46,895 bases of DNA, from NCBI GenBank assembly GCA_964607575.1, contig CAZSLS010000026.1, positions 1-46,895 of the forward strand, written 5' to 3'. A program made the position numbers and the translations under genes. Below the pieces are notes generated by a model. That model had not been told where the DNA came from. It was given only the letters and a program-made list of their open reading frames with translations, and did no database searches. Below are positions 1-8,257 of the stretch, one piece after another. How positions within the stretch are numbered: position 1 is the stretch's first letter; each line of letters opens with the position of its first letter. Origin of the DNA: BS750m-G57 sp964607575 (lineage in GTDB: Bacteria > Planctomycetota > Phycisphaerae > SM23-33).

Positions 1-1653
1 ATCTTCGCGATGAAGCGAATAGAAGTCTCCGAGATGCTGGCGATGATGGCGTTTGCGAACTTGAAGGTGGACCTGGTCCAGATGGCGCCGCTGGCGCTTT
101 ATAACTTCATGTGTACCGACGGTCAGTTGGCCCCGGAGGGTGCAACCCTCCTGGCGGACGTGGGCACCGACAAGACCGACCTGGTTGTCGCCGATGGTCC
201 GAGGATATGGACCCGGACGATTCAGATCGGCGGTAACAACTTTACTGAGGCGTTGGTGCGTGCCTTCAAACTGTCGTTCGGTAAGGCTGAAAGCCTCAAG
301 CGCACCGCGGCGACCAGTAAGTACGCCAGGCAGGTGTTCCAGGCGATGCGTCCGGTTTTTGCGGATCTCGTTCAGGAGATCCAGCGATCGATCGGTTACT
401 ACACGTCGCTTCACCGAGAGTCCAGGTTCAAACGGGTTCTCGGTCTGGGCAACGGTTTTCGTCTTCCGGGGTTGCAGAAATTCCTCGAACAGAACCTCAA
501 TATACCCGTTGTCAAGATCGACAGTTTCAATGCTCCGGTCCTTGCGCCGTCTCTCAGCGAACCGCAGTTCACCGAGAACATCCTGTCGTTCGGCGTGGCC
601 TACGGTCTGGCGATTCAGGGACTCAGCGATGCCAAGGTCGCCACTAACCTCTTGCCCGACGAAGTCGTACGCAAACGTCTGTGGGATCGCAAGAGATCCT
701 GGTTCGCCGCCGCCGCCGCGGCGCTTCTGGTGGTTATGTGCTGCTGGTTGTACCGCGGTTTTGCAGACCGCTTACCGTATCCGGACCCGGTCTCGCCTGA
801 TTCGGATATCGGGCGCACCCTGGATACAGTCGAGAGGCTTGAGGAGTTGCAGGAAAAGTTCGGAAATATCGGCGAGGGCAAGAAGGAAATAGCACAGATG
901 AGGGCGGTGATGGCGTCGTATGGCTATCGGAAATTCTGGCCGTCGATGCTTGCTGTGTTCTCCGAATCGATCGATTCGGTCGCCACAGACAATGCAAAAT
1001 ACGGGCAATGTGCCAGAGATCGCGCCGAGGTAACTTTGCTGGAGAAGAAACTGGCCAGGGGCTCGGTCCCCGGCAAGGCCCTCTCGGCGGTGGGCAAAAA
1101 GGACATAGAGAAGCGGTTGACTGACGCACAAGCGAGGATCGACAAATTCAATGATGTCGATCGGGTGTTGCGCAAGATCATCGTGATGGAGAACTTTACG
1201 GGCGAGTACTCTGGAGATGCGGTCACGCAGTTCCCCAAAGACGGAATTTCGAAACCCTCTCCCACGGGCCAGCGGCGGGGATTTGTCATCACCACGCAGT
1301 TCCGTACGACTGTCAAAGACAATACCTATATCCAGAGATTCATCAAGAAATGCCGCACCCTGGCTGAGAAGAAGTATCCCAACCTGTGGATCTACGGCGG
1401 ATACATGACAGATAAGAGCGTACAGGGCCAGGGCGCCGCTGCCGCTGCCGCCCCGGGCGACCCTGCCCCCAAACCCGACGGCGAGGTCGAGGTCAAGGCC
1501 AAGGCCCGCGGACTGATAGATCCGATTACCGGTAAAGACAGCTCCGGCGATTTGCGAGTTGTGGTCCGATGGGTTGTGCTTGTCGAGAATGACGGTATCA
1601 AGTACCCCAACGTTTTAGATGACAAGCCGGACAAGAAAAAGCCACGGAGATAG
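1..1653 (+). CDS. PilM-PilN fusion protein (5' partial), type IV pilus/secretion inner-membrane platform
   Basis: The reading frame is open to the first base of the window, so the 5' end is missing; the ATG at 10 is probably internal because PilM-like sequence already precedes it. Counting from that ATG, residues 1-205 look like the C-terminal half of the actin-like PilM ATPase: LLADVGTDKTDLVV at about 47-60, then IQIGGNNFTEAL, and LGLGNGF at 144-150. At 213-216 the motif NLLP appears, followed by a basic stretch and a membrane helix at about 231-249. This INLLP-basic-helix arrangement is the N terminus of PilN, whose cytoplasmic peptide normally binds PilM. The remaining ~300 residues would be periplasmic, with charged, probably coiled-coil stretches and an Ala/Pro-rich linker near 475-490. 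So PilM and PilN seem joined in one chain. PilM is well supported; the PilN part rests on the motif and topology. Confidence 0.75.
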   Translation: MFAMKRIEVSEMLAMMAFANLKVDLVQMAPLALYNFMCTDGQLAPEGATLLADVGTDKTDLVVADGPRIWTRTIQIGGNNFTEALVRAFKLSFGKAESLKRTAATSKYARQVFQAMRPVFADLVQEIQRSIGYYTSLHRESRFKRVLGLGNGFRLPGLQKFLEQNLNIPVVKIDSFNAPVLAPSLSEPQFTENILSFGVAYGLAIQGLSDAKVATNLLPDEVVRKRLWDRKRSWFAAAAAALLVVMCCWLYRGFADRLPYPDPVSPDSDIGRTLDTVERLEELQEKFGNIGEGKKEIAQMRAVMASYGYRKFWPSMLAVFSESIDSVATDNAKYGQCARDRAEVTLLEKKLARGSVPGKALSAVGKKDIEKRLTDAQARIDKFNDVDRVLRKIIVMENFTGEYSGDAVTQFPKDGISKPSPTGQRRGFVITTQFRTTVKDNTYIQRFIKKCRTLAEKKYPNLWIYGGYMTDKSVQGQGAAAAAAPGDPAPKPDGEVEVKAKARGLIDPITGKDSSGDLRVVVRWVVLVENDGIKYPNVLDDKPDKKKPRR

Positions 1654-1658
1654 CACCA

Positions 1659-3059
1659 ATGCAATGGATTCGTGAAAACCTGTTCCTGGCCTGTCTGATA
1701 GGCGCCCTGGTCGCATGCGCTGGGGTGGTTTATACCGTCAGGTCGGGTCAGGACACCGATTTTGTCGATAAAGACATGTTCCCCCGGGTAGAACTGGCGG
1801 ACAGGATCTACGATCTGGACGACAGCGAGCCGGTCAACAAGGACAGGATGGCGAAGGCCCAGAGGCGTCTTGACAGAATTCGCCGGCAGTTGAAAACAGT
1901 TGTCCGCGATGCTACCGAGTGGAACAGGAAAAACTACGGGGTACTGCAACTCAAGGCGACCGGTAGCGGAGCGGTCGAGACGATTCCGGCGTTTCCTTAC
2001 AATTCGGCGGTTTATCAGACGAAGGATCTGACGTCGAAGTTTACCAATACATACCGCATCGTAATCTACGGCGCATTGGCCAAGCTCGATCTGACGTCCT
2101 GGCCGACCGGCGCTGAAATAGACGAGCTGAGCCTCAAGATCGAAAGTGACATACAGTCCAAGCGCAAGGCGGCTGTCAGGAGAGTGGAATACGCCCAGAG
2201 GAACTCGGGAACCGCGGCGCCAAAACCTCCCGCCGGCGCCGACAAACCGAAAGAAGAAGTCAAGAAGCCCAAGGGGATCAGCCAGGAAGACTGGGACCTT
2301 AGCAGGTACACCGACGCTGACGTGCGAAAGATGGCCCGCCGGAATGCAACCGAAGAGTTGATGATCCAGAAAGCCAACGCGGGAATCATGTACGTCTCGC
2401 CCAAGACGCTGGCGATGGTCAGTGATCTCAAACTGCCCGGCGCCGATGTCGGTCCGGAAGAACTGGATGTCGTTTTTCCCAAAGAGGTCTGGCAGTCGTC
2501 GGACGCTCCGCCAACCATGCTGTGGGAAGCACAGTTGAACCTTTGGGTAACCCAGGACATTCTGGGGGCGATCGACGCGACCAATCAGCGGTCGTTGCGT
2601 ACCGCCGGTAGTGTCCGCAAGGCTACTGTTCCCAACGCGGCGATCAAACTACTCAGCGGAATTGACATCGCAGAGCAGTACATGATGCGACGGGGCAAGG
2701 ATAGCGCGGGAAAAACTAACGCCAATATTACCAGTCGAGTCACCACGAAAGAATACGAGATTATCGAATACGAGTTACTGGTGGTTATGAAGACCGCGTA
2801 TCTACCGGTCCTCATGCGGAATCTGATGATGCGTGGAGACCACACGATTACAGCCGTATCGGTCGAGCAGTTACTCACCGGACCGGACGGTATGCGATAT
2901 TACGGTACTGATCCGGTGGCCAATGTGAGGCTGGTCGGCGAGGTACTGTTCCGATCCGATTGGACTCGAAAAATCATGCCCCTTGAAACGCTCCGGGGTC
3001 GTCTTGGCGGTGTACTCCGACCCGAGGACGAAAAACGCCTGCAGGATAAAGATAAGTAA
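1659..3059 (+). CDS. Bitopic membrane protein of the pilus/secretion locus, in PilO position
   Basis: 466 residues, starting 5 bases after the PilMN stop, so certainly co-transcribed. Residues 5-26 form one membrane helix with a short cytoplasmic N terminus; the rest would be periplasmic. A charged, probably coiled-coil segment follows at about 60-100, then a Pro/Lys-rich linker near 190-210, and two alpha/beta-looking segments up to the C terminus. I do not recognise the family. Topology and gene order (after PilM/PilN, before a secretin) fit PilO or GspM, which are ferredoxin-like periplasmic partners of PilN, but this chain is more than twice the usual PilO length (about 200 residues). The role as a secretion-platform subunit is inferred from context only. 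Confidence 0.6.
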   Translation: MQWIRENLFLACLIGALVACAGVVYTVRSGQDTDFVDKDMFPRVELADRIYDLDDSEPVNKDRMAKAQRRLDRIRRQLKTVVRDATEWNRKNYGVLQLKATGSGAVETIPAFPYNSAVYQTKDLTSKFTNTYRIVIYGALAKLDLTSWPTGAEIDELSLKIESDIQSKRKAAVRRVEYAQRNSGTAAPKPPAGADKPKEEVKKPKGISQEDWDLSRYTDADVRKMARRNATEELMIQKANAGIMYVSPKTLAMVSDLKLPGADVGPEELDVVFPKEVWQSSDAPPTMLWEAQLNLWVTQDILGAIDATNQRSLRTAGSVRKATVPNAAIKLLSGIDIAEQYMMRRGKDSAGKTNANITSRVTTKEYEIIEYELLVVMKTAYLPVLMRNLMMRGDHTITAVSVEQLLTGPDGMRYYGTDPVANVRLVGEVLFRSDWTRKIMPLETLRGRLGGVLRPEDEKRLQDKDK

Positions 3060-3101
3060 CGTCACCGCCAATGCTGAAGCAAAACCCGAGGAGGCCCGTA
3101 G

Positions 3102-4646
3102 ATGGCCAGAACCGATGAAATAAAGTTTATCGATCAGCACTTGGAAAAGGTCGTGCTTGGCGTCTGTGTCCTGATCCTGGCATATGGTGTCTTTCAGTGG
3201 GTCTTGTCTGCGCCGCCGAGGCCCGAGGTCCCCGAAGTTGACGGGGAAGTTGTCTCCGCTACTGAAGTAGACGCCGAAATGCGTAGTTGGGCCGAACGGG
3301 TTGAAGGACGCAAGCCCTCGGGTGGACCCCTCCCGCCGGTGTACGACTATACCCGAGAAATAGAAAAACATCGCAAGCCGACCGGAATCGCCTCGATCGA
3401 TAACTGGGGCGATCACCGACAGGTCATGGTTCCGCCCAAGCGAGTCAAACCGCCCGAGGGTATTCCACTAAAGAGGATAACCGATATCCTCGATGCGTTC
3501 GCTCCGAAGTTCACGGAGATAAAAGGAGCCCGCGAACTGGTCGACGAGCGAGGCGGAATCGACAAGCTGGTGTTCCGCGGACAGGCCGAATTCCCGCTCG
3601 GGGCGCTGCTTAAAGCCTGGAACAAGGTGTTCCGCGGTTCGGCGATGGACGAAGTTCTCGCTACCGCTGTCGCGGTGGAAATCGAAAAACGGGAAGTCCT
3701 GAGCGATGGCACGTTCGGACCGGTGACCCGGGTCGCCCGTGTGCAGATACCAATCAAAGCAGGAGAAACGGCGGTCCCGGCCCCGGATGTAGTAATACCT
3801 CAATACACAGGCGAAAACGCTGATGCAGTACGCAAGGCGATCCTGGAGTTCTCACAGAAAACCCAGGCACGCATCCTACGCCCTGATTACTGGAACGTCT
3901 GGGCCCAGGTACAGGGGGTGTGGAGGTGGGCCAAGCCATGGATTAAAGCGGAAGAGAAACCCGCTCCCGTCGCCCCCGCCGGCGCCGCTCCCGCCGCCGG
4001 TGCAGGTGCCGCTCCCGCTGTCGCTGTCGGAAATATCGATGACGGAACAACCGAGTTATGGTTCCACGATACCGACGTGGTCGTTCAGAGGGAGTACAGT
4101 TATAGGATGCGGATTGTGTTCGTCAGCCCTCTGTACACTTACGATAACGTGGTCTACAAGGGCTCGCCGAAAGACGCCCTGGTAAAAGCGATTAACAGCA
4201 AGTGGAGCGAATGGGTCCAGGCTGAGGCGATACCGCGGACAACGCAGTATTTCGTTACCAGCGTCCAGGGTATGGCCGGCATGGGCGGTAAGCAGAGATT
4301 ATACTGCACCGTCTTTACGCGGAGCCTCGGGCAGGTAGTGTCCCATAGGTTCGCCGTTTCGCCCGGACACATAATCGGTGGTAAGCAGGACAAACAGATC
4401 AGGAATCCGTCTACCGGGAAATCCGAACTGAGATCCGTTGATTTTTCAACCAATGCCACCGCCATCTACATTGATTTCAGCAAGAAGATAACCCGGTTGG
4501 GACGACCGGACGAAACCCGGGAGTTGACCTGTCTGGAGCGCGGTAAACTTGTGTCTCACATACAGGTTAAACACATACCCGCCGCAGATGCACGAGCCAA
4601 AGCCTTCAAGATGCTGCAGGCATTGGTTGGTGGTCGGGCCCCCTAG
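3102..4646 (+). CDS. Bitopic membrane protein of the pilus/secretion locus, in PilP position
   Basis: 514 residues; the ATG is preceded at 8 bases by a strong GAGGAGG ribosome site (3088-3094). One membrane helix lies at about residues 15-38, followed by a proline-rich segment, a long periplasmic part, an Ala/Pro low-complexity linker at about 285-310 and a C-terminal domain containing a WFHDTDV motif and several beta-strand-like segments. I recognise no family. In type IV pilus operons this slot holds PilP, a lipoprotein that connects PilN/PilO to the secretin, but this protein has an uncleaved anchor rather than a lipobox and is far longer. A connector between inner membrane and secretin is a reasonable inference, not an observation. 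Confidence 0.55.
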   Translation: MARTDEIKFIDQHLEKVVLGVCVLILAYGVFQWVLSAPPRPEVPEVDGEVVSATEVDAEMRSWAERVEGRKPSGGPLPPVYDYTREIEKHRKPTGIASIDNWGDHRQVMVPPKRVKPPEGIPLKRITDILDAFAPKFTEIKGARELVDERGGIDKLVFRGQAEFPLGALLKAWNKVFRGSAMDEVLATAVAVEIEKREVLSDGTFGPVTRVARVQIPIKAGETAVPAPDVVIPQYTGENADAVRKAILEFSQKTQARILRPDYWNVWAQVQGVWRWAKPWIKAEEKPAPVAPAGAAPAAGAGAAPAVAVGNIDDGTTELWFHDTDVVVQREYSYRMRIVFVSPLYTYDNVVYKGSPKDALVKAINSKWSEWVQAEAIPRTTQYFVTSVQGMAGMGGKQRLYCTVFTRSLGQVVSHRFAVSPGHIIGGKQDKQIRNPSTGKSELRSVDFSTNATAIYIDFSKKITRLGRPDETRELTCLERGKLVSHIQVKHIPAADARAKAFKMLQALVGGRAP

Positions 4647-4686
4647 CGGGCGTCCGCTGGAATTGATTTGGTAATTCGCTTTTTTT
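4645..4686 (+). terminator. Candidate terminator after the pilus platform genes
   Basis: AGCGG-GCGT-CCGCT hairpin overlapping the stop codon, then a weaker GAATT/AATTC pair, then a run of six to seven T (4680-4686). The stems are short, so partial read-through is likely. Confidence 0.4.
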
Positions 4687-4690
4687 GGAC

Positions 4691-4719
4691 TTGCATTGAT
4701 GGAAAGAAGTACCTATCCT
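4691..4719 (+). promoter_or_regulatory. Candidate sigma70-type promoter for the secretin gene
   Basis: TTGCAT (4691-4696), 17-base spacer, TATCCT (4714-4719). It lies directly after the candidate terminator and about 200 bases before the secretin start. Found by eye only. Confidence 0.35.
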
Positions 4720-4724
4720 CTCGG

Positions 4725-4915
4725 ACTAGTAGTATGGATACTGCAGATGTATTCGAGACGATGTAACAATGCCGAGCGACGTGTGTTGGACCGGAACATA
4801 AAATGTTCACGCGGTGCATGGATCGCACCGTATGGGTCCTCCCACTGGGCAACCTCCCAAGGAGTACCCAATCGGTGGACCCGACGGATGTTTCATAGGA
4901 TGTATTTGAAAGGAG
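4725..4915 (+). promoter_or_regulatory. Long structured 5' leader of the secretin gene, with ribosome site
   Basis: No convincing gene in these ~190 bases. A 6-bp hairpin CGGTGC/GCACCG sits at 4812-4830. Next, GGGTCC (4834-4839) pairs perfectly with GGACCC (4877-4882), enclosing the smaller hairpins CCCACTGGG and CTCCCAAGGAG. The leader ends with GAAAGGAG at 4908-4915, 7 bases before the GTG start. It does not match a riboswitch class I know. Confidence 0.4.
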
Positions 4916-4922
4916 CCTTGCA

Positions 4923-7900
4923 GTGGTCTTTCTCCACAGGTTTACATGCATCACCGTATTAGTGGCCTTGCTGGCTGGGTTGACAACGTCGACTCTTGCC
5001 CAGGAAGCTGATGCCGATCAGGCCAAGACTCTGCTAAAGCAGGGTGTCGCTCAATTCGAGGCACACAACTACCAGCAGGCCAAAGCGGTTCTGCTCAAAG
5101 CCGCCGAATTGAAGGCGCTGGCCGGAGACGAGAAGAAAACGCTGGATGGCTATCTCGTCCGCGTCGACCCCGCCATCAGAAAGCAGCGCGCTGCCATGGA
5201 GGCTTATCGTGCCGGAGAGCAGGCGCTCAAAGCCGGTAACCTCAGCGAAGCCAAAACACAATTCACTACTGCGGCGTCCAGCCCGTTCCTCCGGCAGGCG
5301 GAAATCAAAGACGCCAAGGCAGAACTCGCCGTAGTCGATTTCAAAATAAAGGCCGCAGCCGATGCAGCCGCCAAACCCGCAGTCAAGCCTGTTGTCAAGC
5401 CTGCGGTCAAGCCTGTCGTCAAACCTGTCGTTAAGCCTGTCGTCAAGCCTGTCGTCAAGCCCGCGGTCAAGCCCGCGGTCAAGCCTGCGATTAAGCCTGC
5501 GGTCAAGCCTGCGGTTAAGCCTGCGGTCAAGCCTGCGGTTAAGCCTGCGGTTAAGCCCGCGGCCAAGCCCAACCTGCTTGCCAATGCCGCTGCGAGAAGG
5601 AAGAAAATGGCGGTCGAGCATCTGGCAAACGGCAAGAAGATGCTGGATAGCGGCAGGGCGGCCGACGCCGTCGGTGAACTGCAGACTGCCTTACAGTTGG
5701 ATCCCACTCAGGCCGAAGCCAAGAAGCTTCTGGCGCTGGCCAGAAAACTCTCAGCTTCGTCAGGTGGTGGCGGGGTACTCAGCAGACTTGTCCAGCGGCA
5801 CAATGTCATGCGTGGCGAAGCCACCATGGAGTACGAACGGGCCATGCAGCAGTCCAAGGAACTGATGGCCAGTGCCGGTAGCGAAGCCAATTTTGCAGCG
5901 GCCACTGAGGCCGCCAAGGCCGCCGGTAACGTAGTGGAGACCTCAAAGAGCCTCTTCGGCAGCGACAAGTACCGTCAGATGAAGGCGGCTGTTTCGCGGC
6001 AGATTGAGTGGATTGGAAATAACCGCAAGAAGTGGGTCCTGGCTAAGGCGGTGACGGAACGCGAGACGATCCGGCAGGCCCAGTGGGAATTGATCAGGGC
6101 GAACGAGGCCAAACGCAAGAGGCGAATCGGCGATCTGGTCGCCCGGGCGAGATCTCTATCTTCCGGACGCAAGTTCGCCGCCGCCCTCGAGGAACTCAAG
6201 CAGATTCGCATTTTGGATCCCCAGAACCGCTGGGCCAACGAACACATGGAGTTGCTGCAGAACTTCACCCAACTCGAAGAAGAGAAGGGGCTGATCAAGG
6301 ATGTCATTCGGGAACAGAATCTGGCGCTGTTGGACGTCAGGCGATCGGAGATTCCCTGGCACCTGGTAGTCAGTTATCCCAAGGATTGGAAAGAGATCAC
6401 CATCAGGCGCAAGCCTTTTGACGCCCGTTCACAGGCCGAGACGGAGATGGACCGCGTCGTGCGAAAGCAGCTTGATACGAGAGTCAACAAGCTGGACTTC
6501 GAGGACATGGAGCTTTCCCAGGTATTCCAGTTCCTCCGCGATGTGTCTGGCGCGAATATTCACGTTAAGTGGCGGGCCTTGGCGCTGGAGAGTATCGAAC
6601 CGGCTACCACCGTAAACGTACACCTGACGAACGTGACTTTCAGGAAAGCGTTGGAAACCATACTCGAGGACGTGGCGACCGGTGGCGAACCGGGAGTTGG
6701 TGAAACGGGACTGGGTTACGTTATCGACGAGGGCGTGATAACCATTTCCACCAAGTCCGACCTCGGTAAGCAGACGGTTGTTCGCGTCTACGACATCCGC
6801 GACATGATCGTCCGCGTACCGATGTTTGAAGGCCCGAGGTTGGGCAGGTCAACCCGCGGTGCAGGCGATCAGACCAGCGATCAAACCGGCTTGTTCGATC
6901 CCGGCGCCGGCGGCGGCGATACCGGCGCGGGCCTGGAAGGCGATCTCAAATCACGCAGCGAGATCATCGGTGAGATCAAGACCCTTATTACGGATACCGT
7001 CGATCGTGATTCGTGGCGGGACGCCGGTGGCGAGGCCGGTGCGGTCAGCGAAATAGGCGGACAGCTTGTCATTACGCAGACCATCGAAAACCACGAGAGA
7101 ATCGTCGAACTGATCGGCAAACTCCGCGAGGCCAGGGCACTGGAAGTTTCCATCGAAGCCAGGTTCATCACCGTATCGAGCGGCTTCCTCAACCGTGTGG
7201 GAATCGACTTGGACTTCTACTTCAACCTCGGTCCCAAATTCCTTCCGCCGACGACCCTGACCACGCCAACTACCGGTGGCGGGCGAAACATGGTGGGCGC
7301 CATCCAGAACGGTCAAACGGCCGTTACGATGGATCCCGCCCTGCCTGGATTCACCAATGCGATGGGTGCAGGCGGAACGGGCATCGCCAGTCAACTGCTG
7401 GGCGCAGGCGGAGCGGCGGCAACACCGGCGTTCAGCTTCGGCGGACAGTTCCTTGACGACGTGCAGGTGAGTTTCCTGATAGAAGCCACTCAGGCCCACG
7501 ACCTGACACGTACCCTGACAGCGCCACGCATCACGCTGTTCAACGGTCAGAGAGCGTATATTTCGCTATCGACCGAGGAAAGCTATGTCAGCGGAACAGA
7601 ATCGCAGGTCGGAGATAACTCCAACGCACAGGACGTCGAAACAGACACGGTTACCAGCGGTACGGTACTCGACGTCGAAGCCACCGTCTCGGCGGACAGG
7701 CGTTACGTGACGATGACTATCCGTCCGCAGGTTTCCACCACCGACCTGACCAACGTAATCAATGTCGAGCAGAATCCCCTCAACAACCCCAGAAACGTAA
7801 CTCTCCCGATTATCGTGACCCAGGACCTGCAGACGACCGTGTCCGTTCCGGATGGCGGAACGCTGCTGCTGGGCGGGCAGAAGACCTCGACCACGATCGA

Positions 7901-8054
7901 ACGCGAACTGGGCGTGCCTGTACTCTCGAAGGTTCCATTCCTCAGGAGGTTGTTTACGAACACAGGCGACGTTCGAGACGAGAGTACTCTGATGATCATG
8001 GTCAGGCCGAGTATTATTATCCAGAGCGAAAAGGAGTTGGAGATCAACCCCTAG
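4923..8054 (+). CDS. Secretin (PilQ/GspD family) with TPR-like N terminus and Lys-Pro repeat
   Basis: 1043 residues, GTG start fixed by GAAAGGAG 7 bases upstream and by a Sec signal peptide (residues 1-26, ending TLAQE). Order: TPR-like helices at about 30-140; a 17-copy four-residue Lys-Pro repeat at 149-216; a second TPR-like segment at about 225-280; helical region to ~515; an STN/secretin-N-like domain at about 520-620 (LSQVFQFLRDVSGANIHV); a further N-domain at ~630-735; and the secretin barrel at about 740-1030, with the classic VPDGGTLLLGGQ and VPFLRRLF signatures. Secretins form the outer-membrane channel of type IV pili and type II secretion; this one is the likely exit for the upstream PilMN platform. 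No PilP, pilin, PilB or PilC gene is in view, so pilus and secretion roles cannot be separated. Confidence 0.9.
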   Translation: MVFLHRFTCITVLVALLAGLTTSTLAQEADADQAKTLLKQGVAQFEAHNYQQAKAVLLKAAELKALAGDEKKTLDGYLVRVDPAIRKQRAAMEAYRAGEQALKAGNLSEAKTQFTTAASSPFLRQAEIKDAKAELAVVDFKIKAAADAAAKPAVKPVVKPAVKPVVKPVVKPVVKPVVKPAVKPAVKPAIKPAVKPAVKPAVKPAVKPAVKPAAKPNLLANAAARRKKMAVEHLANGKKMLDSGRAADAVGELQTALQLDPTQAEAKKLLALARKLSASSGGGGVLSRLVQRHNVMRGEATMEYERAMQQSKELMASAGSEANFAAATEAAKAAGNVVETSKSLFGSDKYRQMKAAVSRQIEWIGNNRKKWVLAKAVTERETIRQAQWELIRANEAKRKRRIGDLVARARSLSSGRKFAAALEELKQIRILDPQNRWANEHMELLQNFTQLEEEKGLIKDVIREQNLALLDVRRSEIPWHLVVSYPKDWKEITIRRKPFDARSQAETEMDRVVRKQLDTRVNKLDFEDMELSQVFQFLRDVSGANIHVKWRALALESIEPATTVNVHLTNVTFRKALETILEDVATGGEPGVGETGLGYVIDEGVITISTKSDLGKQTVVRVYDIRDMIVRVPMFEGPRLGRSTRGAGDQTSDQTGLFDPGAGGGDTGAGLEGDLKSRSEIIGEIKTLITDTVDRDSWRDAGGEAGAVSEIGGQLVITQTIENHERIVELIGKLREARALEVSIEARFITVSSGFLNRVGIDLDFYFNLGPKFLPPTTLTTPTTGGGRNMVGAIQNGQTAVTMDPALPGFTNAMGAGGTGIASQLLGAGGAAATPAFSFGGQFLDDVQVSFLIEATQAHDLTRTLTAPRITLFNGQRAYISLSTEESYVSGTESQVGDNSNAQDVETDTVTSGTVLDVEATVSADRRYVTMTIRPQVSTTDLTNVINVEQNPLNNPRNVTLPIIVTQDLQTTVSVPDGGTLLLGGQKTSTTIERELGVPVLSKVPFLRRLFTNTGDVRDESTLMIMVRPSIIIQSEKELEINP
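5367..5570 (+). repeat. 17 tandem copies of a 12-bp unit encoding (A/V)(A/V/I)KP
   Basis: In-frame tandem repeat of the type GCGGTCAAGCCT within the secretin gene. The two middle codons vary (GTC, GTT, ATT, GCC; GCG, GCC, GTT, GTC), but every unit keeps Lys-Pro. The product is a stiff, highly basic rod of 68 residues between two TPR-like segments. Confidence 0.95.
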
Positions 8055-8079
8055 CCGCTTCCGTATTCAGCAATACCTC

Positions 8080-8118
8080 GCGGGCTGTGCGTCTTCACGA
8101 TGTGCGGCCCGCTTTGTT
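8080..8118 (+). terminator. Candidate terminator after the secretin gene
   Basis: GCGGGC (8080-8085) pairs with GCCCGC (8107-8112), with a small inner CGT/ACG pair, followed by TTTGTT. It lies 25 bases after the secretin stop. Confidence 0.5.
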
Positions 8119-8257
8119 ATCAGCGGGGCCTGGCGTGGGTCCGGCGGGTCCGGGCAGCGATAAATCCTTGCCACCGGCCTGGCTTGCGGAGAGAATCAGA
8201 GAGTCGACCTGCCGGGTTATATCCCCGGATATCTTGACCCCTACAGGAGCAACTGTA

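Noticed and set aside
4696..4962. 88-residue frame before the secretin gene
   Set aside because: Overlaps the secretin start and the structured leader, composition is not protein-like, and it has no ribosome site.
5367..5570. Repeat array considered as CRISPR
   Set aside because: Units are 12 bp, contiguous, in frame and without spacers.
5034..5865. Repeat-rich frames on both strands across the Lys-Pro region (Leu/Arg- and Thr/Gly/Leu-repeat products)
   Set aside because: They are shadows of the 12-bp repeat, which leaves all frames open; the secretin frame explains the region.
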